Shown piece after piece: positions 56,551 to 64,000 of a stretch of DNA of 64,000 nucleotides (its first letter is position 1; every line of letters begins with the position of its first letter). Both the position numbers and the translations under genes were made by a program. The DNA lies in contig JACQDL010000047.1 of assembly GCA_016201065.1 (NCBI GenBank), positions 62,001 to 126,000 of the forward strand, read 5' to 3'. The DNA is from Actinomycetota bacterium. GTDB taxonomy: Bacteria; Actinomycetota; Actinomycetes; Mycobacteriales; JACQDL01. The notes under the pieces were generated by a model. It was given only the letters and a program-made list of their open reading frames with translations. It did not search any database and had not been told where the DNA came from.

Positions 56551-57131
56551 TGGGGTTCCCTCCCGCTACTTCCCTGAATCGCCTCCACCAGCCGCCAAAC
56601 GCTGGTCGAGGGGTTCCACGTGTGCGTCTCCGGATCTGGTTGGAGCTTTCTGGCCCGATCCACCGCGAACATCACGCCTGCGACGAAGTGGGCGAAGACG
56701 AGTCGCGTCTTGTCGTAGTGCGGAACGTGCCTTTGCAGCAGCTTGGTGACAGCGTCGGCGTTGGCCTGATGGGAGTTGCAGTCAGCGTGGTGTAGAAGCA
56801 GCCACAGTTCGAAGCACGGGTTCGACACGGCGAGGTTGATACTGTGTGATCGAGCCTCCTTGACCGCGTCAGCAAGGTCGAACTGATCGACATCGACCAC
56901 GCACCACACCTGCTCGTAGTCACCGTCCGCGCGGGTGGCGCGACGCACGATCTGGGCTGGGTCTCTGCCGTCCGTTCCGATCGTGACGTCGACCGCTGGG
57001 TTGCGCAGATGGTCGCGCAGGCCCTTGATGTACTGCGGCTCGGTGCGCGCTCCGCCGCACACCACGAGGATTCGCGGACGCGGCGGGCGGAACGGTCGCC
57101 GCCGACGCTGGGTGTTCTCACGTCTGGCCAT
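56547..57131 (-). CDS. RloB-family protein (AbiL-type defence component, putative toxin)
   Basis: 194 residues from ATG 57131, overlapping the ATPase gene by 14 bases and kamE by ATGA. RloB marks: ILVVCGGARTEPQYIKGLRD, VVDVDQFDLADAV, and LAVSNPCFELWLLLHHADC. RloB proteins have a Toprim-like metal site and pair with AAA ATPases in abortive-infection systems such as AbiL. GC is visibly lower than in the kam genes (a sampled line at 56821 is 35 of 60). So it is likely foreign, yet in translational coupling with kamE. Confidence 0.88.
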   Translation of the reverse strand: MARRENTQRRRRPFRPPRPRILVVCGGARTEPQYIKGLRDHLRNPAVDVTIGTDGRDPAQIVRRATRADGDYEQVWCVVDVDQFDLADAVKEARSHSINLAVSNPCFELWLLLHHADCNSHQANADAVTKLLQRHVPHYDKTRLVFAHFVAGVMFAVDRARKLQPDPETHTWNPSTSVWRLVEAIQGSSGREPQ

Positions 57132-58512
57132 CGCTCGGCTCTCCGCCCTCGCCGAGATAGGCATCCACGAGGCTGCCGGTGAAGACCGCCGGCACGGCAC
57201 CGTAGCTGCCGCCGAGGTAGCGGCGCTCGGTGTTCTCGTTCTTGCGCGGATGGAAGTCGGTCAGCGGGAACAACGCTGTTCGGCCGACATCGTCCTTCTC
57301 GACGAACCAGACCTGATCGCGCTGGAGTACCTCCACGCCGAGGTGGGCGCCGAGCAGCGCGGCGTCGTGCGTGGTGAAGACAAGTTGTGCCGAACGCGGG
57401 TTGGTGCGTTCGTCCTGGAAGAGTTCGACGAGACGGGCGGTCAGCCGGGGATGCAAACTCGAGTCGATTTCGTCGACGAGGAGCAGGGCTCCGCTCTCGA
57501 GCGCCGCTAGCGCCACGCCGATCAGCTCCAACCAGGAGCGGGTGCCATCGGACTGATCCTGGAGTTCGAGGCTGAGACCGTGCTGCCCCTGGACGAAGGA
57601 AAGCCGTGGCCCACCGTGGTGGGATCGGTCTCCCAGAAGTTCCCGCCTTCGCAATGAATGGAGCTCCTTCGTCGCTGGCGACTGGGCGAATCCAGATCGT
57701 TCGATTCCGCGCAGGGCGTCCAGCTCAGCCCCAACAATCGCGTTGGTCGCTGAGGCTCGGACCAGCGAGCCGCCGATCGTGCTTTCCGCACCGTCATCCG
57801 GGTCAGCCTCGACCGCGACGTCGACGACCCCGAGATCGGCCGTTCGTATCAGGTCGAGGACGGCCTCCCTGGTGGCCTCGGCGGCCTCCAGCCGGGTCAC
57901 AAGTTGCCACAACCCGGTCCCTGGAGGGGACGGGGCGTGCGGTGCCGCCAGGCTCGCGATGCCGTCCCGGAACCAGTCATAGGCCGGCATGACCGCTGAG
58001 AGGTTGGTGCGAGCCGCGACGGTGAGAAGGAGTGCGTTCGGTCTCGTCAGATCCGCGAGCAGGGCGCCGCTGGCGCGCCTCCCCTGGTGGGTCGAGCCGA
58101 ACCTGACGTCATCACCCTCCCGCTCGAAGATCACGCGCCGCCGTCTTTCCGGGTAGGCGTAGAGCCACTCCTCGCGGACCCGCTCGTCGTCGATCTCGAA
58201 GCCGTAGGTGTGGCGGACACCGGCGAGCAGCAGGTCCACGACGAACACGGAGGGCTCTGCCCGGGCGGCTGGGTCGAGCAGGAACGGTCGCCGGGGCACG
58301 CCGGCGCCCGGTTCCCACTCCGCGTAGGAGGAACGGACCGCCGCCTGCATGAACCGCAGCGCGTCGAGCAGGTTGGACTTGCCCGAGGCGTTGGCGCCGT
58401 AGATCGCCGCCACCGGTAGGACTGGTCGTTGCTTGTCGTATGCCGGGATGAGCAGCAGCTCTTGCTCGGCCCGGATCGACCGGTGGTTGGCGACTCGGAA
58501 GCTCCGCAGCAT
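57118..58512 (-). CDS. AAA ATPase of the ABC/OLD-like defence type (RloA/AbiLi-like)
   Basis: 464 residues, ATG 58512. Walker A in AIYGANASGKSNLLDALRF at the N-terminus, signature-like region DQSDGTRSWLELIGVALAAL, Walker B ALLLVDEIDSSLHPRL and the switch His in LVFTTHDAALL. Start MLRSFRVANHRSI is typical of AAA_15/RloA proteins. With RloB it should form a phage-triggered abortive system; the ATPase senses and holds the RloB effector. It begins 77 bases after the kamD stop and no own promoter is evident. Lower GC than neighbours. Confidence 0.9.
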   Translation of the reverse strand: MLRSFRVANHRSIRAEQELLLIPAYDKQRPVLPVAAIYGANASGKSNLLDALRFMQAAVRSSYAEWEPGAGVPRRPFLLDPAARAEPSVFVVDLLLAGVRHTYGFEIDDERVREEWLYAYPERRRRVIFEREGDDVRFGSTHQGRRASGALLADLTRPNALLLTVAARTNLSAVMPAYDWFRDGIASLAAPHAPSPPGTGLWQLVTRLEAAEATREAVLDLIRTADLGVVDVAVEADPDDGAESTIGGSLVRASATNAIVGAELDALRGIERSGFAQSPATKELHSLRRRELLGDRSHHGGPRLSFVQGQHGLSLELQDQSDGTRSWLELIGVALAALESGALLLVDEIDSSLHPRLTARLVELFQDERTNPRSAQLVFTTHDAALLGAHLGVEVLQRDQVWFVEKDDVGRTALFPLTDFHPRKNENTERRYLGGSYGAVPAVFTGSLVDAYLGEGGEPSDGQT

Positions 58513-58589
58513 CGGGCACTCCTTGACCTGAACAGTTCATCCAACGTGCCTTGCCTTCCATCTTGCAGAAGAACAGCGGAAATCGCTTC

Positions 58590-60164
58590 CTAACGCGCCG
58601 GTAGGTCTGCTTCGAGGAGGTCGATGGCTGGGTTGTGGTAGTCCTCGGCGCGGGCCACCACGCCGTCCAGCCCCTTGCCGCCGTCGACCGGGCGGCGGGT
58701 GATCCCGAAGGTGCCGTCCGCGATCGCGGGCAGCAGGCCGTCGTCGACGATCCGGGCCAGCAGCTCGACGGCCTCGGCGAGGACCTGGTGGGCGCGGCGC
58801 ACGATGAAGCCGTCGGGGGCCGGCACGAAGTCCTCGTGCAGGTTGCCGGCCGCGCCGAGGACGTACCGGACGTTGCCCAGCGCCAGGTCCCGGTCGGACA
58901 GGAAGGGTGTCACGACGGCCTCGGTGAGCATCCCGACCAGCAGGATCCCCTGCCCGGTCAGCGCTCCGGCGAGGTTGAAGAAGCCGTCGAGCAGGTAGCC
59001 CCGGAAGATGTCCCCGGTCATGTGTTTGGTCGGCGGCATCCACTTCAGCGGCGCGTCCGGGAAGAGCTCGCGGGCGAGCAGGGCGTGGGCGAGCTCCAGC
59101 CGGAACGAGTCGGGCAGGTCGGGGTTGATCTCGAAGGCGTGCCCGAGGCCCAGCTGCCAGTCCGCCAGCCCCGCCTCCTTCGCGAAGTGCTCGTTGAGGA
59201 GCTGGGAGACGGTGACGGTGTGCGCGGCCTCGACCGCGTCGGCGGTCGTGAGGTAGTTGTCCTCACCGGTGTTGATGACGATTCCGGCGCGGGCGTGCAC
59301 CATCCGGGCGAACCGCTGGTCGATGAAGGTGCGTTTGGGGTTGATGTCGCGGAACAGGATCCCGTACATCGAGTCGTTGAGCATCATGTCCAGCCGTTCC
59401 AGGCCGGCGAGCACCGCCATCTCGGGCATGCACAGGCCGGAGGCGTAGTTGGTGAGCCGGATGTAGCGGCCAACCTCGGCGCTGACCTCGTCCAGCGCGG
59501 CCCGCATCAGCCGGAAGTTCTCCTGGGTGGCGTAGGTGCCGGCGAAGCCGTGCCGGGTGGCGCCCTCGGGCACGAAGTCCAACAGGGACTGGCCGGTGGA
59601 GCGGATCACCGCGATGACGTCGGCGCCCTCGCGGGCGGCGTTCTGCGCCTGCGGGATGTCCTCGTAGATGTCACCGGTGGCCACGATCAGGTAGATCCAC
59701 GGGCGCCGCGGTGGGTCCCCCCACCGGCGGATGTGGCGCTCCCGTTGCCGCCGGCCGGCGTCGATCCGGCGCAGTCCGGCGGCCACCGCCCGGCGCGCGG
59801 CGCTACGCGCCCGCCGTGCCTCCTGTCCGGTCGGCACGGTGTACCGCACGGCCCCGGCCGCGGTCTTGGCGGCCAGCTCGCGCAGGTCCGCGTGGCCGCC
59901 GGTGGTCAGGGCGTGCCAGACCGGCAACGTGACACCGTGCGCCAACCCGACCTGGTCGCCGACCGCGCCGACGACGATGTTGACCCATGGCTGGCTGTCC
60001 TCGCTGGCCGGGTCGGCGCCGGCGAGGCCGGCGAGCCGGAGGGTGGCCCGCTCCACCGCGGTGGTCGTGTGGGTGCGGGCCATCGTGACGACCGGTTCGG
60101 CGGCGGCGGCGGCGAGCCGGCGGGCCCGCCGTACGGTTTCCGGGTCCAGCCCGAGCCTGCCCAT
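58590..60164 (-). CDS. kamD: Beta-lysine/lysine 5,6-aminomutase alpha subunit
   Basis: 524 residues, normal for KamD. ATG 60164 lies two bases after the kdd stop region. Conserved stretches: PWIYLIVATGDIYEDIPQAQ, NAAREGADVIAVIRSTGQSL, GRYIRLTNYASGLCMPEMAV, MLNDSMYGILFRDINPKRTF and INTGEDNYLTTADAVEAAHT; the C-terminus has DGGKGLDGVVARAEDYHNP. It forms the TIM-barrel catalytic core that binds PLP and adenosylcobalamin with KamE. The defence pair follows it in the operon. Confidence 0.97.
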   Translation of the reverse strand: MGRLGLDPETVRRARRLAAAAAEPVVTMARTHTTTAVERATLRLAGLAGADPASEDSQPWVNIVVGAVGDQVGLAHGVTLPVWHALTTGGHADLRELAAKTAAGAVRYTVPTGQEARRARSAARRAVAAGLRRIDAGRRQRERHIRRWGDPPRRPWIYLIVATGDIYEDIPQAQNAAREGADVIAVIRSTGQSLLDFVPEGATRHGFAGTYATQENFRLMRAALDEVSAEVGRYIRLTNYASGLCMPEMAVLAGLERLDMMLNDSMYGILFRDINPKRTFIDQRFARMVHARAGIVINTGEDNYLTTADAVEAAHTVTVSQLLNEHFAKEAGLADWQLGLGHAFEINPDLPDSFRLELAHALLARELFPDAPLKWMPPTKHMTGDIFRGYLLDGFFNLAGALTGQGILLVGMLTEAVVTPFLSDRDLALGNVRYVLGAAGNLHEDFVPAPDGFIVRRAHQVLAEAVELLARIVDDGLLPAIADGTFGITRRPVDGGKGLDGVVARAEDYHNPAIDLLEADLPAR

Positions 60165-60166
60165 GT

Positions 60167-61246
60167 CTAGCGGTCCCCTTCGTGGCTGCCGGCCCCGCGG
60201 GTGCCGGTCGGCGGCCGTGCCTCGAAGAGCCCGCGTACGCCGCTGTCGGTGCGCACCAGCTCCAGCGCGTACTCGGCGTGCCCCGGCAGGTAGCCGTTGC
60301 CGACCAGCATGGTCACGTCGGCGGCCAGCCCCTCCGCGCCGAGCGCCGCGGCGGCGAACGAGGTGGCCATCGAGAAGAAGATCACGGTGCCGCCGTCCCG
60401 GGTGGCCAGCACCGCGCCGTGCTCGCAGCCGGGCACGTCGACGCAGACCACCGTCACGTCGACGGGGTCACCGATCGCCGCGGCGAGGCCGATCGGGTCG
60501 CGGGCGTCGGCGATGACCACCTCGTCGGCGAGCCCGGCGGCGGTCAACGCCGCCGCCTCCGCCTCGTGCGGCACCACGCCGACACACCGGGTCGCGCCGG
60601 CCCGCCGGGCGGCCGCCAGCGCCAGCGACCCTGACTTCCCGCCGCCGCCGAGCACCGCGACCGACGGTGCCGCGCCGTCTGTGACGTACCGCCGCACCAC
60701 CCGGCGGGTGAGCGCGGGCGAGCCGCAGACGTCGAGTGCGGCCAGCGCCAGCGGTGTCGGTAGGTCGTCGGGGAGTACCGCGGCGACCGATCGGGCGAAG
60801 AGGATCGCGTGTCCGGCCGCCGGGACCTGCTCACCGAGCCCGTCCCAGCGGGCGAGGCCGTCGCTGATCGACAGCGGCGTGAGGGTCAGCGACACGAGGG
60901 TGGCGACCCGGTCGCCGACCGACAGCCCCAGCGGGGAGTCCGGACCGACCTCGCTGACCACGCCGACGAGCATCCCACCGGAACCGGTGCGCGGGTTGTG
61001 CATCTTGCCGCGGTTCGTGATGATCTCCAGCACGTGGGCCCGGACCGCCGCGCCGTCCCCGTCGTGCTCCTCGGTGAGCTGCCGGAAGGATGCGGCGTCG
61101 AGGTTGAGCCGCAGCACGTCGATGCGGACCTCGTCGCGGCCGATCCGCGGGGAGCAGTCCAGCCGCCACGCCGCCTGGGGCAGCACGCCGGCAGGTTCGA
61201 GCACCCGGTGAGTGCCGACCTGGTGCGCTACACCGCGTAACAACAC
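60167..61246 (-). CDS. kdd: L-erythro-3,5-diaminohexanoate dehydrogenase
   Basis: 359 residues, GTG 61246 behind a perfect AGGAGGT. N-terminal HRVLEPAGVLPQAAWRLDCS and NLDAASFRQLTEEHDGD, GKMHNPRTGSGGMLVGVVSE in the middle, Rossmann motif VAVLGGGGKSGSLALAAARR, and VVCVDVPGCEHGAVLATRDG, as in characterised Kdd. It oxidises 3,5-diaminohexanoate to 5-amino-3-oxohexanoate with NAD(P). First gene of the operon, divergent from kamA. Confidence 0.95.
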   Translation of the reverse strand: MLLRGVAHQVGTHRVLEPAGVLPQAAWRLDCSPRIGRDEVRIDVLRLNLDAASFRQLTEEHDGDGAAVRAHVLEIITNRGKMHNPRTGSGGMLVGVVSEVGPDSPLGLSVGDRVATLVSLTLTPLSISDGLARWDGLGEQVPAAGHAILFARSVAAVLPDDLPTPLALAALDVCGSPALTRRVVRRYVTDGAAPSVAVLGGGGKSGSLALAAARRAGATRCVGVVPHEAEAAALTAAGLADEVVIADARDPIGLAAAIGDPVDVTVVCVDVPGCEHGAVLATRDGGTVIFFSMATSFAAAALGAEGLAADVTMLVGNGYLPGHAEYALELVRTDSGVRGLFEARPPTGTRGAGSHEGDR

Positions 61247-61403
61247 CGAAACACCTCCTGCACCTCACGGTACGTCGCGGAAATTCTTTCTGAGGATAGT
61301 TGCTGCTGGTCCACATAATCCATAGTCTTGGGCGCGGGCGTGTGTCAATCCACGATCCTCGCGGGGTGTTGGGTTGTCGTGAGCTGGACGGTCCGGAGGT
61401 TCG
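61247..61403. promoter_or_regulatory. Divergent promoter region kdd/kamA
   Basis: 157 bases that are richer in A/T than the flanking genes around 61281-61340. TTGCTG (61300) and CATAGT (61321) are a possible but weak pair (15-base spacing) toward kamA. No palindromic operator is clear. Shared control of kamA and the kdd operon would make pathway sense. Confidence 0.4.
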
Positions 61404-62783
61404 ATGTACCAGCCGTATGAGTACCGCCGGCAGGAGCTGGTCGAGCCCGACTGGCACCGGCTGCCCGGATGGCGTGACGTCACACCGCGGGAGTGGGCCG
61501 ACCCACAGTGGCAGCGGGCGCACTGCGTGAAGAACGTCCGCCAGCTCCGGGCCGTCTACGGCGACCTCCTCGACGAGGACTTCTACGCCGACATCGAACG
61601 GGACCAGGCCGAGCGGGCCACGATGTCGATCCTGCTGCCACCACAGATGATCAATACGATGGTGCCGGACGCGGTCCCGACCAGCAAGGCGCTATGGGCC
61701 GACCCGGTGCGCCGCTACATGCTTCCGGTGTACTCCGAGCGGGACCCGGTCTGGCCCAGCCACCCCTACGCCTCCCGCGACTCGCTGCACGAGGCCGAGA
61801 TGTGGGCGGTGGAGGGGTTGACCCACCGCTACCCCACCAAGGTGCTGGCCGAGCTGCTGCCCACCTGCCCGCAGTACTGCGGGCACTGCACCCGGATGGA
61901 CCTGGTCGGCAACTCCACGCCCCTGATCGACAAGCACCGTTTCCAGCTCAAGCCGGTGGACCGGCTCGACGCGATGGTCGACTACCTGCGGGTGAGTCCG
62001 GGAGTGCGCGATGTCGTGGTGTCCGGCGGGGATGTCGCGAACCTGCCGTGGCCCCGGCTGGAGGCGTTCGTCGACCGGCTCCTGGAGCTTGACAGCATCC
62101 GTGACATCCGGCTGGCCAGCAAGGCGTTGATGGGCCTTCCGCAGCACTGGCTGTCCAGCGAGGTGCGGGCCGGGATGGCGCGGCTGGCCGGCACGGCCCG
62201 CCGGCGTGGCGTGATGCTCGCGATCCACACCCACGTCAACGCCGCTCAGCAGGTCACCCCCCTGGTCGCCGAGGCGACCGCGGCGATGTTCGAGGCCGGC
62301 GTCCGGGACGTGCGCAACCAGGGCGTGCTGCTGCGTGGGGTCAACACCACCGCACCGGAGCTGCTCGATCTGTGCTTCCGGTTACTCGATGGCGCGGCGA
62401 TCATGCCGTACTACTTCTACCTGTGCGACATGATCCCGAACGCCGAGCACTGGCGGCTGTCCGTCGCCGAGGCACAGCAGCTCCAGCACGCGATCATGGG
62501 GTACCTGCCGGGCTTCGCGACGCCGCGCATCGTCTGCGACGTGCCGTATGTCGGCAAGCGGTGGGTGCACCAGCTGGCGGAGTACGACCGGGAGCGCGGC
62601 GTGTCCTACTGGACGAAGAACTACCGGACCGGGATCGAGGCCGGTGACGGCGAGGCACTGACCCGCAGCTACGAGTACTACGACCCGATCTACACGCTGC
62701 CCGCCTCGGGGCAGGAGTGGTGGGCGGAGCACGGCGGGGCGGCTCCGGGTGAACGCCCCATGGCTGGGGTGCGCCCGAGCTAG
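61404..62783 (+). CDS. kamA: Lysine 2,3-aminomutase-like radical SAM enzyme
   Basis: 459 residues, ATG 61404. The radical SAM cluster is in TCPQYCGHCTRMDLVG (CxxxCxxC). HRFQLKPVDRLDAMVDYLR, VVSGGDVANLPWPRLEAFVD, IHTHVNAAQQVTPLV and RNQGVLLRGVN follow the KamA plan; the PLP Lys may be in DVPYVGKRWVHQ. It should make beta-lysine from L-lysine, the first step toward KamDE. It is divergent from kdd over a 157-base AT-richer region (61247-61403) that must hold both promoters. It is larger than classical KamA (about 416). Confidence 0.9.
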   Translation: MYQPYEYRRQELVEPDWHRLPGWRDVTPREWADPQWQRAHCVKNVRQLRAVYGDLLDEDFYADIERDQAERATMSILLPPQMINTMVPDAVPTSKALWADPVRRYMLPVYSERDPVWPSHPYASRDSLHEAEMWAVEGLTHRYPTKVLAELLPTCPQYCGHCTRMDLVGNSTPLIDKHRFQLKPVDRLDAMVDYLRVSPGVRDVVVSGGDVANLPWPRLEAFVDRLLELDSIRDIRLASKALMGLPQHWLSSEVRAGMARLAGTARRRGVMLAIHTHVNAAQQVTPLVAEATAAMFEAGVRDVRNQGVLLRGVNTTAPELLDLCFRLLDGAAIMPYYFYLCDMIPNAEHWRLSVAEAQQLQHAIMGYLPGFATPRIVCDVPYVGKRWVHQLAEYDRERGVSYWTKNYRTGIEAGDGEALTRSYEYYDPIYTLPASGQEWWAEHGGAAPGERPMAGVRPS

Positions 62784-62792
62784 CCTCACCGG

Positions 62793-64000
62793 ATGGGGAA
62801 CACCCTCGACCTGGCCGATCCGGCGTTCCTGGCCGACCCGTACCCCACCTTCGATCGGCTCCGGGCGGGCTCGCCGGTCCTGTTTCACGAGCCCACGGGG
62901 CAGTGGTTCGCGCTGTCCCACCGGCAGGTCAGCCGGGTGTTGCGGGACCGGAGGTTCGGGCGGGTATGGGCCGACCGGCAACCCGTCGACCGGTTCGCGC
63001 CGTTCAACGCCCTGCACAGGTACCAGATGATGGAGAACGAGCCTCCGGACCACACCCGGCTGCGGGCGTTGGTGGCGTCGGCGTTCTCCCGGGGTCATGT
63101 CGAGCGGCTGCGCCCCCGGGTCACCGAGCTGGCGGAGGAGCTGCTGGCGGCCGCCGGTGACGAGCTGGACCTCATCGCCGACTACGCGGAGCCGTTGCCG
63201 GTGCAGGTGATCGCGGAGCTGCTGGGGGTTCCGCGTGCTGACTGGCCGCTGCTGCGCCCGTGGTCGGCGGCGATCGTCGGGATGTACGAGCTCTCCCTCT
63301 CCGCCGAGGCGGAGGACGCCGCGGTGCGGGCCGCCGGCGAGTTCGCCGACTACGTCCGGGTGCTGGCACGGGCCCGCCGATCGAGTCCCGGCGAGGACCT
63401 GATCAGCCACCTGGCGGTGATCGAGGACGAGCGGTGGCGCGCCGACCCGGGGGTCCGTGGCGGTCACCGGCTGACCGAGGACGAGCTGGTCGCCTCGGCG
63501 ATCCTGCTGCTCAACGCCGGCCATGAGGCGACCGTCAACGCGTTCGGCAACGGCATCGTCGCGCTGCTGCGGCACCCTGACGAGCTGAGCCGGCTGCGGT
63601 CCGACCCGGACGGGTTGGTCGAGCCCGCCGTGGAGGAGATGCTCCGCTACGACGCGCCGTTGCAGCTGTTCGAGCGCACCGCTCGGGTGGACGCGCCGCT
63701 CGGTGAGGTGGTCGTCCCCGCCGGACGGAAGGTGTCGGTGCTGCTGGGTGCCGCGAACAGGGACCCGGCGGTGTTCACCGACCCGGGCCGCTTCGATGTG
63801 GCCCGCGACCCCAACCCGCACCTCGTGTTCGGTGCGGGGTTGCACTTCTGCCTGGGTTCCCCGCTGGCCCGCATCGAGCTCACCGCCGCGTTGACGACGT
63901 TGTTGCGGCGGGCACCGGGCCTGGTGCTGGTCGGGGAGCCGGTGCGCCGCCCGTCGTTCGTGCTGCGGGGGTACCGGTCGGTGCCGGCCCGGCGACTGGG
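62793..64000 (+). CDS. Cytochrome P450 (3' end cut by window)
   Basis: At least 402 residues from ATG 62793, ten bases after the kamA stop; the frame is still open at 64000 but little can be missing. I-helix LLLNAGHEATVNAFGNG (GHEAT rather than GxDT), the ExxR region EEMLRYDAPLQLFERTAR, and the heme loop HLVFGAGLHFCLGSPLARIE with the Cys ligand. Bacterial class I soluble P450. It may be in one transcript with kamA, or belong to genes further right. Substrate unknown. Confidence 0.93.
   Translation, partial: MGNTLDLADPAFLADPYPTFDRLRAGSPVLFHEPTGQWFALSHRQVSRVLRDRRFGRVWADRQPVDRFAPFNALHRYQMMENEPPDHTRLRALVASAFSRGHVERLRPRVTELAEELLAAAGDELDLIADYAEPLPVQVIAELLGVPRADWPLLRPWSAAIVGMYELSLSAEAEDAAVRAAGEFADYVRVLARARRSSPGEDLISHLAVIEDERWRADPGVRGGHRLTEDELVASAILLLNAGHEATVNAFGNGIVALLRHPDELSRLRSDPDGLVEPAVEEMLRYDAPLQLFERTARVDAPLGEVVVPAGRKVSVLLGAANRDPAVFTDPGRFDVARDPNPHLVFGAGLHFCLGSPLARIELTAALTTLLRRAPGLVLVGEPVRRPSFVLRGYRSVPARRL

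Overview
The window is about 72-75% GC by eye, with many GTG starts, ATGA/GTGA stop-start overlaps and strong GGAGG-type ribosome binding sites. It comes from a high-GC actinobacterium. The gene order of one housekeeping block matches the Mycobacterium tuberculosis Rv1822-Rv1832 order, and rbpA lies near a polyprenol-phosphate mannosyltransferase as in Rv2050/Rv2051c. An orphan chemoreceptor and the general gene content suggest Micromonosporaceae (Micromonospora, Salinispora or Actinoplanes type), but this is inference.

Region 1 (1-19581) is the right-hand part of a polyketide gene cluster that resembles the leinamycin family. The AT-less PKS protein that enters from the left ends KR-ACP-KS-ACP-ACP-DUF-(PLP lyase 'SH')-TE, the terminal arrangement that puts a cysteine-derived sulfur on the chain in leinamycin (LnmJ). 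It is followed, each gene overlapping or close to the next, by homologues of LnmK (acyltransferase/decarboxylase), LnmL (ACP), LnmM (HMG-CoA-synthase-like), then a second ACP and a Cys-to-Ser decarboxylating ketosynthase, then a type II thioesterase and a DUF1697 protein. A convergent five-gene operon (hydrolase, ACP, FabF-like KS, half-length KS-like pseudoenzyme, AMP-ligase) looks like a small discrete acyl-building system. A SnoaL-like protein, a PPOX-fold protein, a methyltransferase and a Crp/Fnr regulator close the cluster.

Region 2 (19578-29997) holds an ArsR regulator with a clear operator and ArsM, an ERCC4-nuclease/Lsr2 fusion, an orphan chemoreceptor, a membrane LuxR regulator, a beta-propeller protein, and the start of the Rv1822-like block: CDP-alcohol phosphatidyltransferase, DUF881, DUF1290, DUF881 with a very long Glu-Pro repeat.

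Region 3 (30023-36435) continues that block: gcvH, garA-like FHA protein, MerR (FtsR), bifunctional nuclease, MerR, and gcvP behind a tandem glycine riboswitch.

Region 4 (36440-55074) is mixed metabolism: pabB, gamma-glutamyltranspeptidase, a TetR/monooxygenase divergent pair with an operator palindrome, a DapA-like aldolase, a metallo-beta-lactamase-fold enzyme behind a perfect 19-bp inverted repeat, a LysE exporter, an AT-rich non-coding island, an epimerase, a sulfite-oxidase-type enzyme, GDPD, an MFS transporter, L-serine dehydratase, rbpA with a SigR-type promoter, dus, ppm1 and lnt.

Region 5 (55388-64000) is a lysine-fermentation-type catabolic locus: kdd, kamD, kamE and kal on the minus strand, kamA divergent, then a P450 cut by the window end. 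An AAA ATPase/RloB pair resembling the AbiL phage-defence system sits between kamD and kamE, is visibly lower in GC, and is translationally coupled to kamE.
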